Assembly: GCA_017616695.1 (NCBI GenBank)
Contig: JAFZXN010000034.1
Location: 1-52,096 of the forward strand
Reading direction: 5' to 3'
DNA length: 52,096 nucleotides
Source: Clostridia bacterium
GTDB taxonomy: Bacteria; Bacillota; Clostridia; Christensenellales; Borkfalkiaceae
The notes under the pieces are model-generated. The model was not told where the DNA came from. It did not search any database and saw only the letters and a list, made by a program, of their open reading frames with translations. Shown here in pieces: positions 18,801 through 26,112 of the stretch (position 1 is its first letter; each line of letters starts with the position of its first letter). The position numbers were made by a program, and so were the translations under genes.

Positions 18801-18908
18801 ATCTTTTTTGGCAACGTCTTCCGTTATCACCACGTCTTCACAGGCGCCGAGCGTCAGCGTCGCCGCAATGATCATGCTAAGTAGCGCGAAGATACTCTTC
18901 TTTTTCAT
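15825..18908 (-). CDS. Secreted glycoside-hydrolase-like lipoprotein with DUF4832-type domain
   Basis: The ATG at 18908 has GAGGAGG upstream and gives 1027 residues with lipobox LTLGAC (Cys23). A longer frame to 19034 has no export signal at its start and is rejected. Residues about 60-430 look like a clan-A TIM barrel: GMVGEWHSGW (Glu233) and PLLGEIGDG (Glu340) sit at the strand-4 and strand-7 positions expected for the acid/base and nucleophile. Residues about 440-570 match the DUF4832 beta domain. Then come at least two carbohydrate-binding-type beta modules (roughly 590-740 and 750-1010). It is encoded directly upstream of the solute-binding protein and probably releases the oligosaccharide that the transporter takes up. 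The substrate is unknown. Confidence 0.82.
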   Translation of the reverse strand: MKKKSIFALLSMIIAATLTLGACEDVVITEDVAKKDFGKKSLVAEKTIGESNVKIYADNSIGDAYKTVTFEETNAVCSDNDGQGWVALEEPLLGGLPSLGYEGNLPEVKVVSLSTGWSCFEETPGNYDWRVMDETVEYWVNQGKKINMRLCTDNLDLNQGVVNGCPEWLFHEPYNVPKIVKEGNIYADLSSRTYLEELRKFLSEFAGHYAAEDYPYRDAIEVVELRGYGMVGEWHSGWNTYTSVEERTQTLCEIIDMWREAWGDTLLVLSCTYEFLNNMPGVINAENYSDFMYWMGYDHALTLDNVTFRRDGIAFSLWPYDARFATDYFYMNTDMPLLGEIGDGYYKHTDDDPYPVFEAVNEALHKWRVNYNTVIGWVAQDFNTVLEKETPITDYMLRMMGYRLVPNKVQYSAKAKAGDKIYLNTLWSNQAMGRMWKDHDLSIYLENASGAIVYTGTDKSFDPVSINGGEPHFFDLEYDLPATLAKGTYTLKMAISDENGVPTTEMPIPGNDGTNRYYVGEVTIGDEAAKDLSKADTLGENSAFTAINSGKITNRLVNVDGTKALVGGGSEAFAYGPKLENGKTYYISFQYKTNKNKEEISITDNSKYLVGAYDRRNDAWGDAYEWLDVSNNVSHRSATIKVPDDGKTYYAAFGGKNSVAEIAVDNISVIEADVQNSSFRINPNFTENNGNGEYVIKSNLTQNWADGLQLKERLDAHAAYMITFDAATVLDISNGGFFYVTLVDPDSDTDDKKAYIESYSLNRIGSWWTPIDHGYRKYSYVFNTGDYGDGWELVFGIRNMGSVSVKNITLTRIDSDYSYASDGEIIKRNVIPDKHIDVDNNGVVENFETGVFNGGCMYPGTHCTGIINRKYVISGNYSCYVCNFNPNHRSYEFNNFVQTNLADMRFSANTTYRVRFKFMIIEPLRSDENSYFYSFAREDGTFLHDVGAFEWRSEGYEVGEVYSVEYEFTTGNSNKYFFIWGVSKYGALAIDDVTFEKVDNPTGLRPTVTKGHAYQITQDILYKREGE

Positions 18909-19246
18909 TACCGGTCCTCCTCGTTTAAAAAAATCGATTATTTTACGGATACGCGACGTTTTGTTAGCGGCGGTATCCGAAAGTTCCCTTTTCCTTTTTT
19001 GAAAATATAATCTGCACGTCTCCCACGCACGCATACAAAAAATAATATATCACGCGCGTAAGGCAACGATTCGCAATTTGCAATGTGCAGGCACGGTTTA
19101 TATAATAATGAGACGGCGATTTGCGGGCGAAGACTTGTAGCCCGAAACAAATCGCCCGACTACAATTCCACTTTCCACTCTCCACTTTCCACATTCAAAA
19201 AGTGCGTCTATAGGTCGATTATTACAATATTTTGCTTATTCCGACT
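18909..19246. other. Intergenic region with hairpin and GTGGAAA repeats
   Basis: The 338 bp between the oxidoreductase and the DUF4832 gene contain a strong hairpin at 19115-19156. Beside it is a low-complexity stretch that reads GTGGAAAGTGGAGAGTGG on the minus strand (about 19165-19195). Short frames here give peptides such as MWKVESGKW, which come from the repeat and are not believable genes. No clear promoter was found for the downstream gene. Confidence 0.5.
19115..19156 (-). terminator. Hairpin behind the oxidoreductase gene
   Basis: The outer arms GGCGATTTG (19115-19123) and CAAATCGCC (19148-19156) and inner CGGGC/GCCCG form a long stem about 90 bp beyond the oxidoreductase stop. No T-run follows, so its role as terminator is uncertain. 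It could be part of a dispersed repeat. Confidence 0.35.
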
Positions 19247-20512
19247 CTAATGTATCTTCAATAGTTCGCCGCCGAGTTTTCTTGATTGTTCCGCGCGGAT
19301 AGCCATTAAATGACTTTCGAGCGAGGCTTCCAAAGACGTCGGCGAAGCCTCGTCGCTTATAAGCACTTTGTAAAAATCACGAAGCAATCCGCCGTCGCCG
19401 CCGCCGTGATTATGTCCGCCTTCCGCCGCCACGTCGTTGACGTTGACTATCTCTTCAGGCTTATTGAACCGACGGACTATCAGATTTTCGCCCACATCCT
19501 GCAGATCTATCTGCCCGTCCGTACAATAAAAGCGCATTATTCGTCCGCCGCCCGCCGTAAACGCGGTCATTCTTAAGTTTGCCTTGATGCCGTTATCGAA
19601 GGTCATCGTTACTATCTGATGATCCACGACGTCGTTATCGCATTCGTACACGCAACGACCGTACGGGCCGATTTCGATAGCTTTTCTGATAGCCTCTTCG
19701 GTCAGAGGGTATTCGGGGGTTATGGCGTTGTACGGCCAGGCGTTATCGGGCATACCGATGCTCTTCCAATTGCCGACGTAAATGCTTTCCGCACTGTAAG
19801 TACAGCTTTTTACGAACTTGCACTGTAAGCATCTACTTGCGGCGCCCTCGGGTTTACATTCTTTGCGGAAGTGCTTAAGGTCTCCTATCGAAGAGATCGT
19901 CACGCATTTTCCGCAGGCATAATACTGCAAAAGATCGAGGTCGTGACAGCATTTTTGCAAGATCATCGGTGAGGATTCCGTGCTGTTTCGCCAGTTGCCG
20001 CGGACAAAACTGTGCGCCTGATGCCAGTAACATACCTGCTCGATAGAGTCTATCATCACGAGATCCCCGCAAATCTTGCTGTCTAAAATCTCTTTCGCCT
20101 TCACGTACGCCGGAGCGTAGCGGAGAACGTGACAAACGACGACCTTCTTTTTGTACTTACGGTATGCTTCGAGCAAAAGACGACACTCTTTTTCGTCTTT
20201 AGTTATCGGCTTTTCCAAAAGTATGTCGTAGCCGAGTTCCAAAGCGCGGATACATTGGCGAACGTGATCGTTATCCATCGTCGCAATGACCAATACGTCG
20301 GCTCTGCGCTCTTTGAAAAATTCCGTTTCGTCTAAATATCTTCGGCTTGACGGAACTTCGAAAACGTCTCCGTATTTCTTTAATTTTTCCGGATTGTGAT
20401 CGCAGACGGCGGTGATAAAAAACTTGTCTTTTTCATTAAACATCAACCTTCCGTAGGTCTCGCCGCCTCTCGATCCGCAACCGATAATGGCAACTGTAAA
20501 TCGTTTTTGCAC
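19247..20512 (-). CDS. Gfo/Idh/MocA-family oxidoreductase
   Basis: The product has 421 residues from a GTG at 20512, chosen because AAGGTGA ends five bases upstream; ATG codons at 20536 and 20695 have no ribosome-binding site. GCGSRG (11-16) is the NAD(P) Rossmann loop, and LLEKPIT carries the catalytic Lys of the EKP motif. A Cys cluster (CKPEGAASRCLQC followed by CTYSAESIY) matches a subgroup that may bind metal. The likely reaction is NAD-dependent oxidation or epimerising redox at a sugar or cyclitol hydroxyl. It is the first gene on this strand before the DUF4832 lipoprotein and transporter genes, and has its own promoter and a long leader of about 145 bases. Confidence 0.9.
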   Translation of the reverse strand: MQKRFTVAIIGCGSRGGETYGRLMFNEKDKFFITAVCDHNPEKLKKYGDVFEVPSSRRYLDETEFFKERRADVLVIATMDNDHVRQCIRALELGYDILLEKPITKDEKECRLLLEAYRKYKKKVVVCHVLRYAPAYVKAKEILDSKICGDLVMIDSIEQVCYWHQAHSFVRGNWRNSTESSPMILQKCCHDLDLLQYYACGKCVTISSIGDLKHFRKECKPEGAASRCLQCKFVKSCTYSAESIYVGNWKSIGMPDNAWPYNAITPEYPLTEEAIRKAIEIGPYGRCVYECDNDVVDHQIVTMTFDNGIKANLRMTAFTAGGGRIMRFYCTDGQIDLQDVGENLIVRRFNKPEEIVNVNDVAAEGGHNHGGGDGGLLRDFYKVLISDEASPTSLEASLESHLMAIRAEQSRKLGGELLKIH

Positions 20513-20665
20513 AATTTCACCTTTTTTATTTTTCATCTTATTTTTCGCGAAACACCTCTCTGCAAGGCGCCGCCGTTTCGGCTGATTATCGCTGATAAAA
20601 GGATATTCGGCCGCTATATTTTGCTTTTTATAAAAAACGACTTTTCCCCTCTTATTCCCGATTTT

Positions 20666-20695
20666 ATTATAATATATTATCATTTGCTTTTTCAA
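20666..20695 (-). promoter_or_regulatory. Promoter of the Gfo/Idh/MocA gene
   Basis: On the minus strand, TTGAAA (20695-20690), an 18-base spacer and TATAAT (20671-20666) in an AT-rich setting. Confidence 0.6.
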
Positions 20696-20849
20696 TACTC
20701 GTTTGTCCTTATTTATTGTGCTTTTGTCATTATTTTAAAACTAATCGAATTATTCACCGACACTCTATCGATCCATTTTGCGCCAAATCGTAACAAACTT
20801 ATTAAAAAAATAATATAATTGATCAATATTTTCAGCGTCCAAAAGAAAA

Positions 20850-20884
20850 AAAAGACCTGAAAACCAAACGCTTTCCGGTCTTTT
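20850..20884 (-). terminator. Intrinsic terminator of the ROK regulator transcript
   Basis: The arms AAAAGACC (20850-20857) and GGTCTTTT (20877-20884) extend inward by GAAA/TTTC with one mismatch. On the minus strand the stem is followed by a run of eight T. It lies about 140 bp behind the ROK stop. Confidence 0.65.
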
Positions 20885-21022
20885 CGTTTATTGATCGATT
20901 TTTTGATTTTTGCGTATTGCTTTTTTCTTACCGCGCAATATTTAACGGTTTTTTAGGCTCGCTGCGCTAAAAAGGGCGTTGCGACGATATATATTATACC
21001 GCTATGCGGCTGAAAAAGCTAT

Positions 21023-22165
21023 TTAATACTGTTCCATAACCCAATCGAGTGCGTTGAGCCTTGCGAGCATCAGTTGTCCCTTTTCGGGTTCCTCGGAATT
21101 GGAAAAATCTATTTTATAGCTTATCTTTTCGCTGTAGTTGGTGTTTTTCAATTCTTTCAGGAAAGAGTCGAAGAAAAACGAGGGATATTTGGTTATCGTT
21201 CCGCTGAAAATTATGTGCGAACAGCCGAGAACGTTTACGAGGTTGCATATAGTTATGCCGAGAAATCTTGCCTCTTCGTTGAGCCTGTTTTTAATTTCGG
21301 GATATTTTTCGCTCGCCGCGGCAAGTTTGGAGAGCGAAAAGTCTTTATTTCCCGTGACTTTGCGGCAAAACAGGAGCATTTCGTAAGTGCCGATGGTATC
21401 GTGAAGTCTTTTGTTGTTACCGTCGATACGATTCATGCCTATCTCGCCGCCGAACCCGTTCGAGCCGAGAATTATCTTTCTGTCGAACACCACGCAGCAG
21501 GAAACGCCCGCGTCGATAAATAAATACAGATGAACGCCCTTGCCGTAATCGAATTCTTCCGACAAAATGCTGTATAAACAGCCGAAATCACTGTCGTTGT
21601 TGACGTACACGAGCGACGACGGGAAGTCAGATTTGAAACGCTCTTTCAAGTTGACGTCTTTTTGTATTTTCGACGAAACTATGATATTTCCGTTTTCGGA
21701 GTCGGCTCTTCCGGGTATCGCCACGGATATTACGGCAAGCAGTTCCAAAGGTATTCTTTTACGCTTTAAAACCCCTCTCAATTTTTCGATAAGTCGGTCT
21801 ATAACCTCGTTATCGACCATTCCCGATTCAAATCGCTCCATATAAACATTGTTGCCCATAAGGTCGAAAATCGCCAGAAATTCGTTGCTGTGCTGGAAAG
21901 ATACGCAAGCAAAGTACGCACGCTTAGCGTTGATCTCGTACCTGAAATGTTGCCTGCCCCTGCTTTTTTTAGCGTTCGGATCGACGTACGGTTTTATCAG
22001 GTTCATATTTAAAAGCCTATCCACTATGCGCTTTGTGGACGTATGGGTAAGCTTCGTTTTTTCGGCAAGCTCGATACAGGAAAGCGGCTCCTGTATCAAT
22101 AAATTGACCAAGAGCTTATTATTGAAATGAGCAATATTCTGTTGTTTTTTACCTTTGGATTCCAT
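21023..22165 (-). CDS. ROK-family transcriptional repressor
   Basis: The product has 380 residues. Residues about 10-75 form a winged helix (IELAEKTKLTHTSTKRIVDRLLNMNLI), followed by the ROK sugar-kinase fold with a VYVNNDSDFGCLY motif and GGEIGMNRID. The Cys-rich zinc motif (CGxxGCxE) that typical ROK proteins carry after the GHM/GEI segment is missing: the region reads NNKRLHDTIGTYEM. It is divergent from the GH20 gene with an inverted repeat between them. The likely role is therefore repression of the hexosaminidase, relieved by an amino sugar or its phosphate, by analogy with NagC-type proteins. It has a good promoter of its own and may autoregulate. Confidence 0.9.
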   Translation of the reverse strand: MESKGKKQQNIAHFNNKLLVNLLIQEPLSCIELAEKTKLTHTSTKRIVDRLLNMNLIKPYVDPNAKKSRGRQHFRYEINAKRAYFACVSFQHSNEFLAIFDLMGNNVYMERFESGMVDNEVIDRLIEKLRGVLKRKRIPLELLAVISVAIPGRADSENGNIIVSSKIQKDVNLKERFKSDFPSSLVYVNNDSDFGCLYSILSEEFDYGKGVHLYLFIDAGVSCCVVFDRKIILGSNGFGGEIGMNRIDGNNKRLHDTIGTYEMLLFCRKVTGNKDFSLSKLAAASEKYPEIKNRLNEEARFLGITICNLVNVLGCSHIIFSGTITKYPSFFFDSFLKELKNTNYSEKISYKIDFSNSEEPEKGQLMLARLNALDWVMEQY

Positions 22166-22222
22166 CGTTTCTCCGTGCCGACCGCGTATGACAAAAATAC
22201 GCCTACGCGCTTTACTATTTAT

Positions 22223-22251
22223 ATTTTACAACATAACGAAGATTTTGTCAA
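22223..22251 (-). promoter_or_regulatory. Promoter of the ROK regulator
   Basis: On the minus strand, consensus TTGACA (22251-22246), a 17-base spacer and TAAAAT (22228-22223), about 60 bases upstream of the start codon. Confidence 0.7.
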
Positions 22252-22308
22252 TAACCGTGCGCAAATTAAATATTATAATGAGCGTTTGTTTTTTATTTAG
22301 TCAATTAT

Positions 22309-22340
22309 CTGTTAATAAATAATAATATTAGTATTAACAG
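22309..22340. promoter_or_regulatory. Inverted-repeat operator candidate between ROK and GH20 genes
   Basis: A perfect 9-bp inverted repeat, CTGTTAATA at 22309-22317 and TATTAACAG at 22332-22340, with half-site centres 23 bp apart (about two helical turns). It lies 12 bases upstream of the GH20 -35 box, and 58 bases upstream of the ROK -35 box in the other direction. A ROK dimer site is the natural reading. Confidence 0.55.
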
Positions 22341-22352
22341 GCGGTTTTACTA

Positions 22353-22381
22353 TTGACAAGACGGTTTTTTTATGGTAGAAT
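22353..22381 (+). promoter_or_regulatory. Promoter of the GH20 gene
   Basis: Consensus TTGACA (22353-22358), a 17-base spacer and TAGAAT (22376-22381). GGAAGG at 22413-22418 then precedes the ATG at 22427. Confidence 0.7.
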
Positions 22382-22426
22382 ATAATTGTGCAACAATAGT
22401 TTATAATCATTCGGAAGGTATTTTTT

Positions 22427-24253
22427 ATGATTTTTCTCAAAAAAATATGTTTTTCGGACGAAAAGTATCTCGATTTCGTATTGAAACATTTTGAAATAAG
22501 CCTGTCGGGGCAAGCGAAAAGCGTCGTGAACGTCGTTTACGGCGATAGTTTTTCCGTTAAAAAAGCAAATGACGAAATAAAAGTTTCTATAACCGAAAAG
22601 GCGCAGCTTTTTTACGCTTTTACGCTTATTGCGGCAAATTCCGGCAAAGACTCTTTCGAGCTTATTAAGACAACGCCCTATAAGACGGTAGATTTCATGC
22701 TCGACTGCTCGCGTTCGGCAGTCCTGAATATCGAAACGTGTAAAAAATTCATAATAACGCTTGCAAAACTCGGATATAACGCGCTCGAACTGTACACCGA
22801 AGACACTTACGAAATACCTTCGGAGCCTTACTTCGGGCATCTCCGCGGCAGATACACGCAAAAAGAACTCAAAGAGCTCGACGCTTTCGCAAAAGATTAC
22901 GGCGTTGAACTTATCCCCTGCATACAGACTCTCACCCACCTCGACAATATCTTTTTATGGCCGAGGTATTGGGAGATCCACGATATATGGGATTGCCTTT
23001 TGATCGGCGAAGAAAGGACTTACGAGCTTATCGACAAAATGTTCAAAAGCGTTGCCGAGTGTTTCACTTCGAGGACAATACACATAGGTTATGACGAAGC
23101 CTATTATGCGGGGCGCGGCAAATATCTCGATAAAAACGGCTTTTCCGATCGCGGCAAAATGCTTATGGAGCATCTGAAAAAAGTGCTCGGGATTGCGAAA
23201 AAATACGGGTTTACCTGCAAGATTTACGCCGATATTTTCTTACATAATTACGTTTCCGCAGACAAGATCGCTCTTAACGAAAACGTCAAATTCGTTTATT
23301 GGGACTATTACAAAACGGACAAACGCCTATATTTAAAAGAACTTAAAAAGATCGAAGCGCTTCGCCCGCACATAGAATTCCGCGCGGGTGACTGGAAATG
23401 GCTCGGAAACGCGCCTATGAACAGATACGGAATGAGGCGCACGAAAGCCGGTATGCTCGCGGCGTTAAACGCCGATCTCGAGGCGGTATCGCTTTCTGCC
23501 TGGGGCGACAACGGTAACGAATGCAGCGTATTCGCCACCTTCCCGCAGATAATTTCGTTCTCCGCCCTCGCCTACTTCGGCAAAGCCGACTCGGCTTTAC
23601 TTGACGGCATCTCAAAGGCGATGACGAATATTTCGTTCAGCGACTTTTTGAAACTCGACAAGCCGAATACATATAAGATCAAGGACCCGATTTTGCCCGT
23701 CAACCCCGCAAAATATCTCCTTTTGAACGATCCGCTGTGCGGGATACTCGACTATCACGTCGACTCAAGTTACAACGCGTATTACAAAAAATGCGTTACG
23801 ATATTCAAGACGGTCGCAAAGCGCGCGGGTGAGTGGAAATACCTTTTCGACGAGCAGATAGCTTTATGCGATTACCTTTCGGTCAAAGCGAATATGGGCA
23901 ACGATCTGTACGCGCTGTATCAGAAAAACGATATCGAAGGGCTTAAAAAATACGCCGAAACGACCGTGAAAACGGCGATAAAAAAGCTCAACGCCTTCAT
24001 TTCGGCATACCGTGCGGCCTGGCATAAAGAGAACAAGACTTTCGGCTTTGACGTCTCCGAACTTCGCCTCGGCGGACAAAAGGAAAGGCTCAACGAGATA
24101 ATCTTAAGGATAAACGAATACGCCGACGGCAAGATCGACAGGATAGAGGAGCTCGAACAGCCCAAACTTCCTTACGAAGAAAACTGCGAAGACGGGCTTT
24201 TGTATATCCACAATTCCAAGTACGTCACGAGTCCCTTCTTCCCCGTAGTATAA
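22427..24253 (+). CDS. GH20 beta-N-acetylhexosaminidase, cytosolic
   Basis: The product has 608 residues and no signal peptide. The GH20 signature HIGYDEA (His219, Asp223, Glu224) holds the Asp that orients the acetamido group and the Glu acid/base. A preceding small alpha/beta domain (about 1-85) and the barrel entry DFMLDCSRSAV are typical. SAWGDNGNECSVFATFP supplies the aromatic and Asp/Asn residues of the active site further on. The build resembles the HEXDC-like branch with an alpha-helical C-terminal region, and acts on terminal GlcNAc or GalNAc in the cytosol. It is divergent from the ROK regulator and followed by a strong terminator, so it is a one-gene unit. Confidence 0.93.
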   Translation: MIFLKKICFSDEKYLDFVLKHFEISLSGQAKSVVNVVYGDSFSVKKANDEIKVSITEKAQLFYAFTLIAANSGKDSFELIKTTPYKTVDFMLDCSRSAVLNIETCKKFIITLAKLGYNALELYTEDTYEIPSEPYFGHLRGRYTQKELKELDAFAKDYGVELIPCIQTLTHLDNIFLWPRYWEIHDIWDCLLIGEERTYELIDKMFKSVAECFTSRTIHIGYDEAYYAGRGKYLDKNGFSDRGKMLMEHLKKVLGIAKKYGFTCKIYADIFLHNYVSADKIALNENVKFVYWDYYKTDKRLYLKELKKIEALRPHIEFRAGDWKWLGNAPMNRYGMRRTKAGMLAALNADLEAVSLSAWGDNGNECSVFATFPQIISFSALAYFGKADSALLDGISKAMTNISFSDFLKLDKPNTYKIKDPILPVNPAKYLLLNDPLCGILDYHVDSSYNAYYKKCVTIFKTVAKRAGEWKYLFDEQIALCDYLSVKANMGNDLYALYQKNDIEGLKKYAETTVKTAIKKLNAFISAYRAAWHKENKTFGFDVSELRLGGQKERLNEIILRINEYADGKIDRIEELEQPKLPYEENCEDGLLYIHNSKYVTSPFFPVV

Positions 24254-24272
24254 AAAACCGTTATATGAAAAA

Positions 24273-24303
24273 CTCCCGAAACAGTATCTCGGGAGTTTTT
24301 TTT
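24273..24303. terminator. Bidirectional terminator between GH20 and SGNH genes
   Basis: The arms CTCCCGA (24273-24279) and TCGGGAG (24289-24295) with eight T after the stem on the plus strand and a short T-run on the minus strand. It serves the converging GH20 and SGNH transcripts. Confidence 0.8.
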
Positions 24304-24312
24304 ATACGTAAA

Positions 24313-24942
24313 TCACAACAGGTCTTTGACAAGTTCTATAAAGGCGTTTGCAATAAGCGTCGCGCCCGCAACGTTCGGATGGATGCCGTCGTAAACGTAA
24401 TATTCCGCACCGTATTTTTCGGCATAAGCGTCGAACTTTTCCTGCAAAGACAGATGATACAGCCCGTATTTTGCCGCAAGTTTTTTAACGACTTCGGCAT
24501 AACCGTGTATCTGCGAAAAAAATTCGAATTGCTTTTCGGTCTCGGAACCTTTCATAACGAAAGGGCTCAACAGTACCATTTTAACGCCGTCGAGCGCGGA
24601 TAGAGTATCTTCTATCAGCATGGTATAGACCTTTTCAAACCGCTCGATATCGACGCCGTTTTTAACTATCGATTCGTGCCACAGGTCGTTGATACCGACC
24701 AGAACGACCACCATATCGGGCTTTTCGTTCCACACGTCGGCTTTTATACGCGCATACAGATCGACGATCCTGTTCCCGCCGTTCCCGCGATTGACGACTT
24801 CGTGCTTTTTGGGATACAGCTCGGAAAGCTTGCTCGCCACGATCATCGGATAACCGGTACCGAGCGCAAGGGGCGGTATTGCGCCCGCCTCTTTTGATCG
24901 CCCCATATCCGTTATACTGTCGCCGAAAAACAATATCTTCAT
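24313..24942 (-). CDS. SGNH/GDSL-type esterase, cytosolic
   Basis: The product has 209 residues. Block I is FFGDSIT (Ser9 nucleophile), block II contains the Gly in NGGNRI, block III is GIND (Asn), and block V is YDGIHPN (Asp185, His188). There is no signal peptide. SGNH enzymes of this type remove acetyl or other acyl groups from sugars, here presumably after uptake. It is the last gene before the terminator and lies 13 bp behind the chimeric lipoprotein/ATPase gene. A second SGNH enzyme is at 43638 and a broken one at 26113. Confidence 0.92.
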   Translation of the reverse strand: MKILFFGDSITDMGRSKEAGAIPPLALGTGYPMIVASKLSELYPKKHEVVNRGNGGNRIVDLYARIKADVWNEKPDMVVVLVGINDLWHESIVKNGVDIERFEKVYTMLIEDTLSALDGVKMVLLSPFVMKGSETEKQFEFFSQIHGYAEVVKKLAAKYGLYHLSLQEKFDAYAEKYGAEYYVYDGIHPNVAGATLIANAFIELVKDLL

Positions 24943-24955
24943 ACCTTTACGCCCG

Positions 24956-26047
24956 TTACAGAAGGCTTACGCCCGTATCTTTGTTGAAAATATGCATAAC
25001 GTCGGGCGTGAAGGTAAACGATATCTCTCCGCCGTTTTCGATGGCGCTTGCGATATCTTTATCGAGTTCCATAATACGAACCCTTATAATGACGTCTTTT
25101 CCCGCCACAGTAACGTGTATCTGGTATTCGCTGCCCATCATCTCGGATATCTCGACTTTCGCTTTTACGGAGGTCTCGCCGCCTTTTGTGAGCACGACGT
25201 GTTCGGGGCGAACGCCGAGTACGATATCCTGACTTTCCACCAAGCCGGATCTTAAATTGCGGCAGGTGTTTTCGGATAACGGGAACAATACGTCGTTAAA
25301 CTGCACGCTGTAATCGGCATTGCCGTGGTTTATCAGCCTTGCGTCGAAAAAGTTCATCTGCGGCGCGCCGATGAAGCCCGCCACGAACAGATTTACGGGG
25401 TTATTGAAAACTTCTTTGGGCGTTCCTATCTGCTGAACGAAACCGTCCTTCATTATGACTATCCGATCGCCCAAAGTCATCGCTTCCACCTGGTCGTGCG
25501 TAACGTAAATAAAGTTGGAACGTATCTTTTTCCTCAGCTCTATTATCTCAGCTCTCATCTGGTTGCGGAGCTTGGCGTCGAGGTTGGATAACGGTTCGTC
25601 CATCAAAAAGACCTTGGGATTACGAACGATAGCCCTGCCGATCGCCACCCTTTGTCTTTGACCGCCCGAAAGCGCTTTTGGCTTACGCTTTAAATCGACC
25701 AAGGTGTCGATAATGTCGAACGCCGTGTAAGTCGATTTGCCGTCGTGAAGCTGGAAATCGGTAAAGTTAAGTATAACGAAGTCTTTATTATCCTCGACGT
25801 ACAAGGTGTTCGTGTACTGCGAAAGACCGTCGATTTCCGTCGAGCCGCCGCCCTGTCCGGACGAGCCGCTTGACGAGCCGCCGCTCTGTTCCGTCGAACT
25901 GTCGTAAGACGTGCCGCCGCCCACCGACGAAGAAACCGACTGCGTATCGGAATCGTTTGCGGTCGCGCCATTATCTTCGCACGCGACGAACGCCAAAGAA
26001 AGCGCCAAAGCTACCGTCAAAGCGATAATGGTTGCAAGTTTTTTCAT
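24956..26047 (-). pseudogene. Chimera: lipoprotein phosphoesterase start fused in frame to MsmX/UgpC-type ATPase C-terminal part
   Basis: A continuous 363-residue frame from an ATG with GGAGAG upstream. Residues 1-23 are a lipoprotein signal (FVAC, Cys23), 24-75 a Ser/Gly linker, and about 90-118 read FVILNFTDFQLHDG...AFDIIDTLVD, the beginning of a calcineurin-type phosphoesterase. From about 119 the sequence becomes LKRKPKALSGGQ, that is the LSGGQ signature (126-130), Walker B and the TOBE-containing C-terminus of an MsmX/UgpC sugar ATPase. Walker A and the Q-loop are missing, and so is the rest of the phosphoesterase. The signal peptide would export an ATPase half. Neither function can work. 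This is a deletion fusion in the genome or an assembly join near 25690. Confidence 0.8.
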
Positions 26048-26112
26048 TGTTCTCTCCTTATAACAAAAAAACATTTTTATCTACACTAAAATCTGACAAA
26101 ACGCCGATAATG

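Larger units (their letters stand above)
20513..21022. other. Intergenic region with promoter and terminator
   Basis: The 510 bp between the ROK gene and the oxidoreductase gene hold the terminator at 20850-20884 and the oxidoreductase promoter at 20666-20695. A small inverted repeat TTTTTAG/CTAAAAA lies near 20951-20975. No gene was recognised. The leader before the GTG is AT-poor compared with the promoter part and shows no riboswitch that I can name. Confidence 0.5.

Noticed and set aside
18909..19034. A 42-codon N-terminal extension of the DUF4832 lipoprotein
   Set aside because: It would bury the lipoprotein signal inside the protein. The ATG at 18908 has an excellent GAGGAGG and a proper signal peptide.
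18938..19194. Small minus-strand ORFs starting MWKVESGKW or MFRATSL
   Set aside because: They come from the low-complexity repeat and the hairpin, overlap each other in different frames and have no ribosome-binding site.
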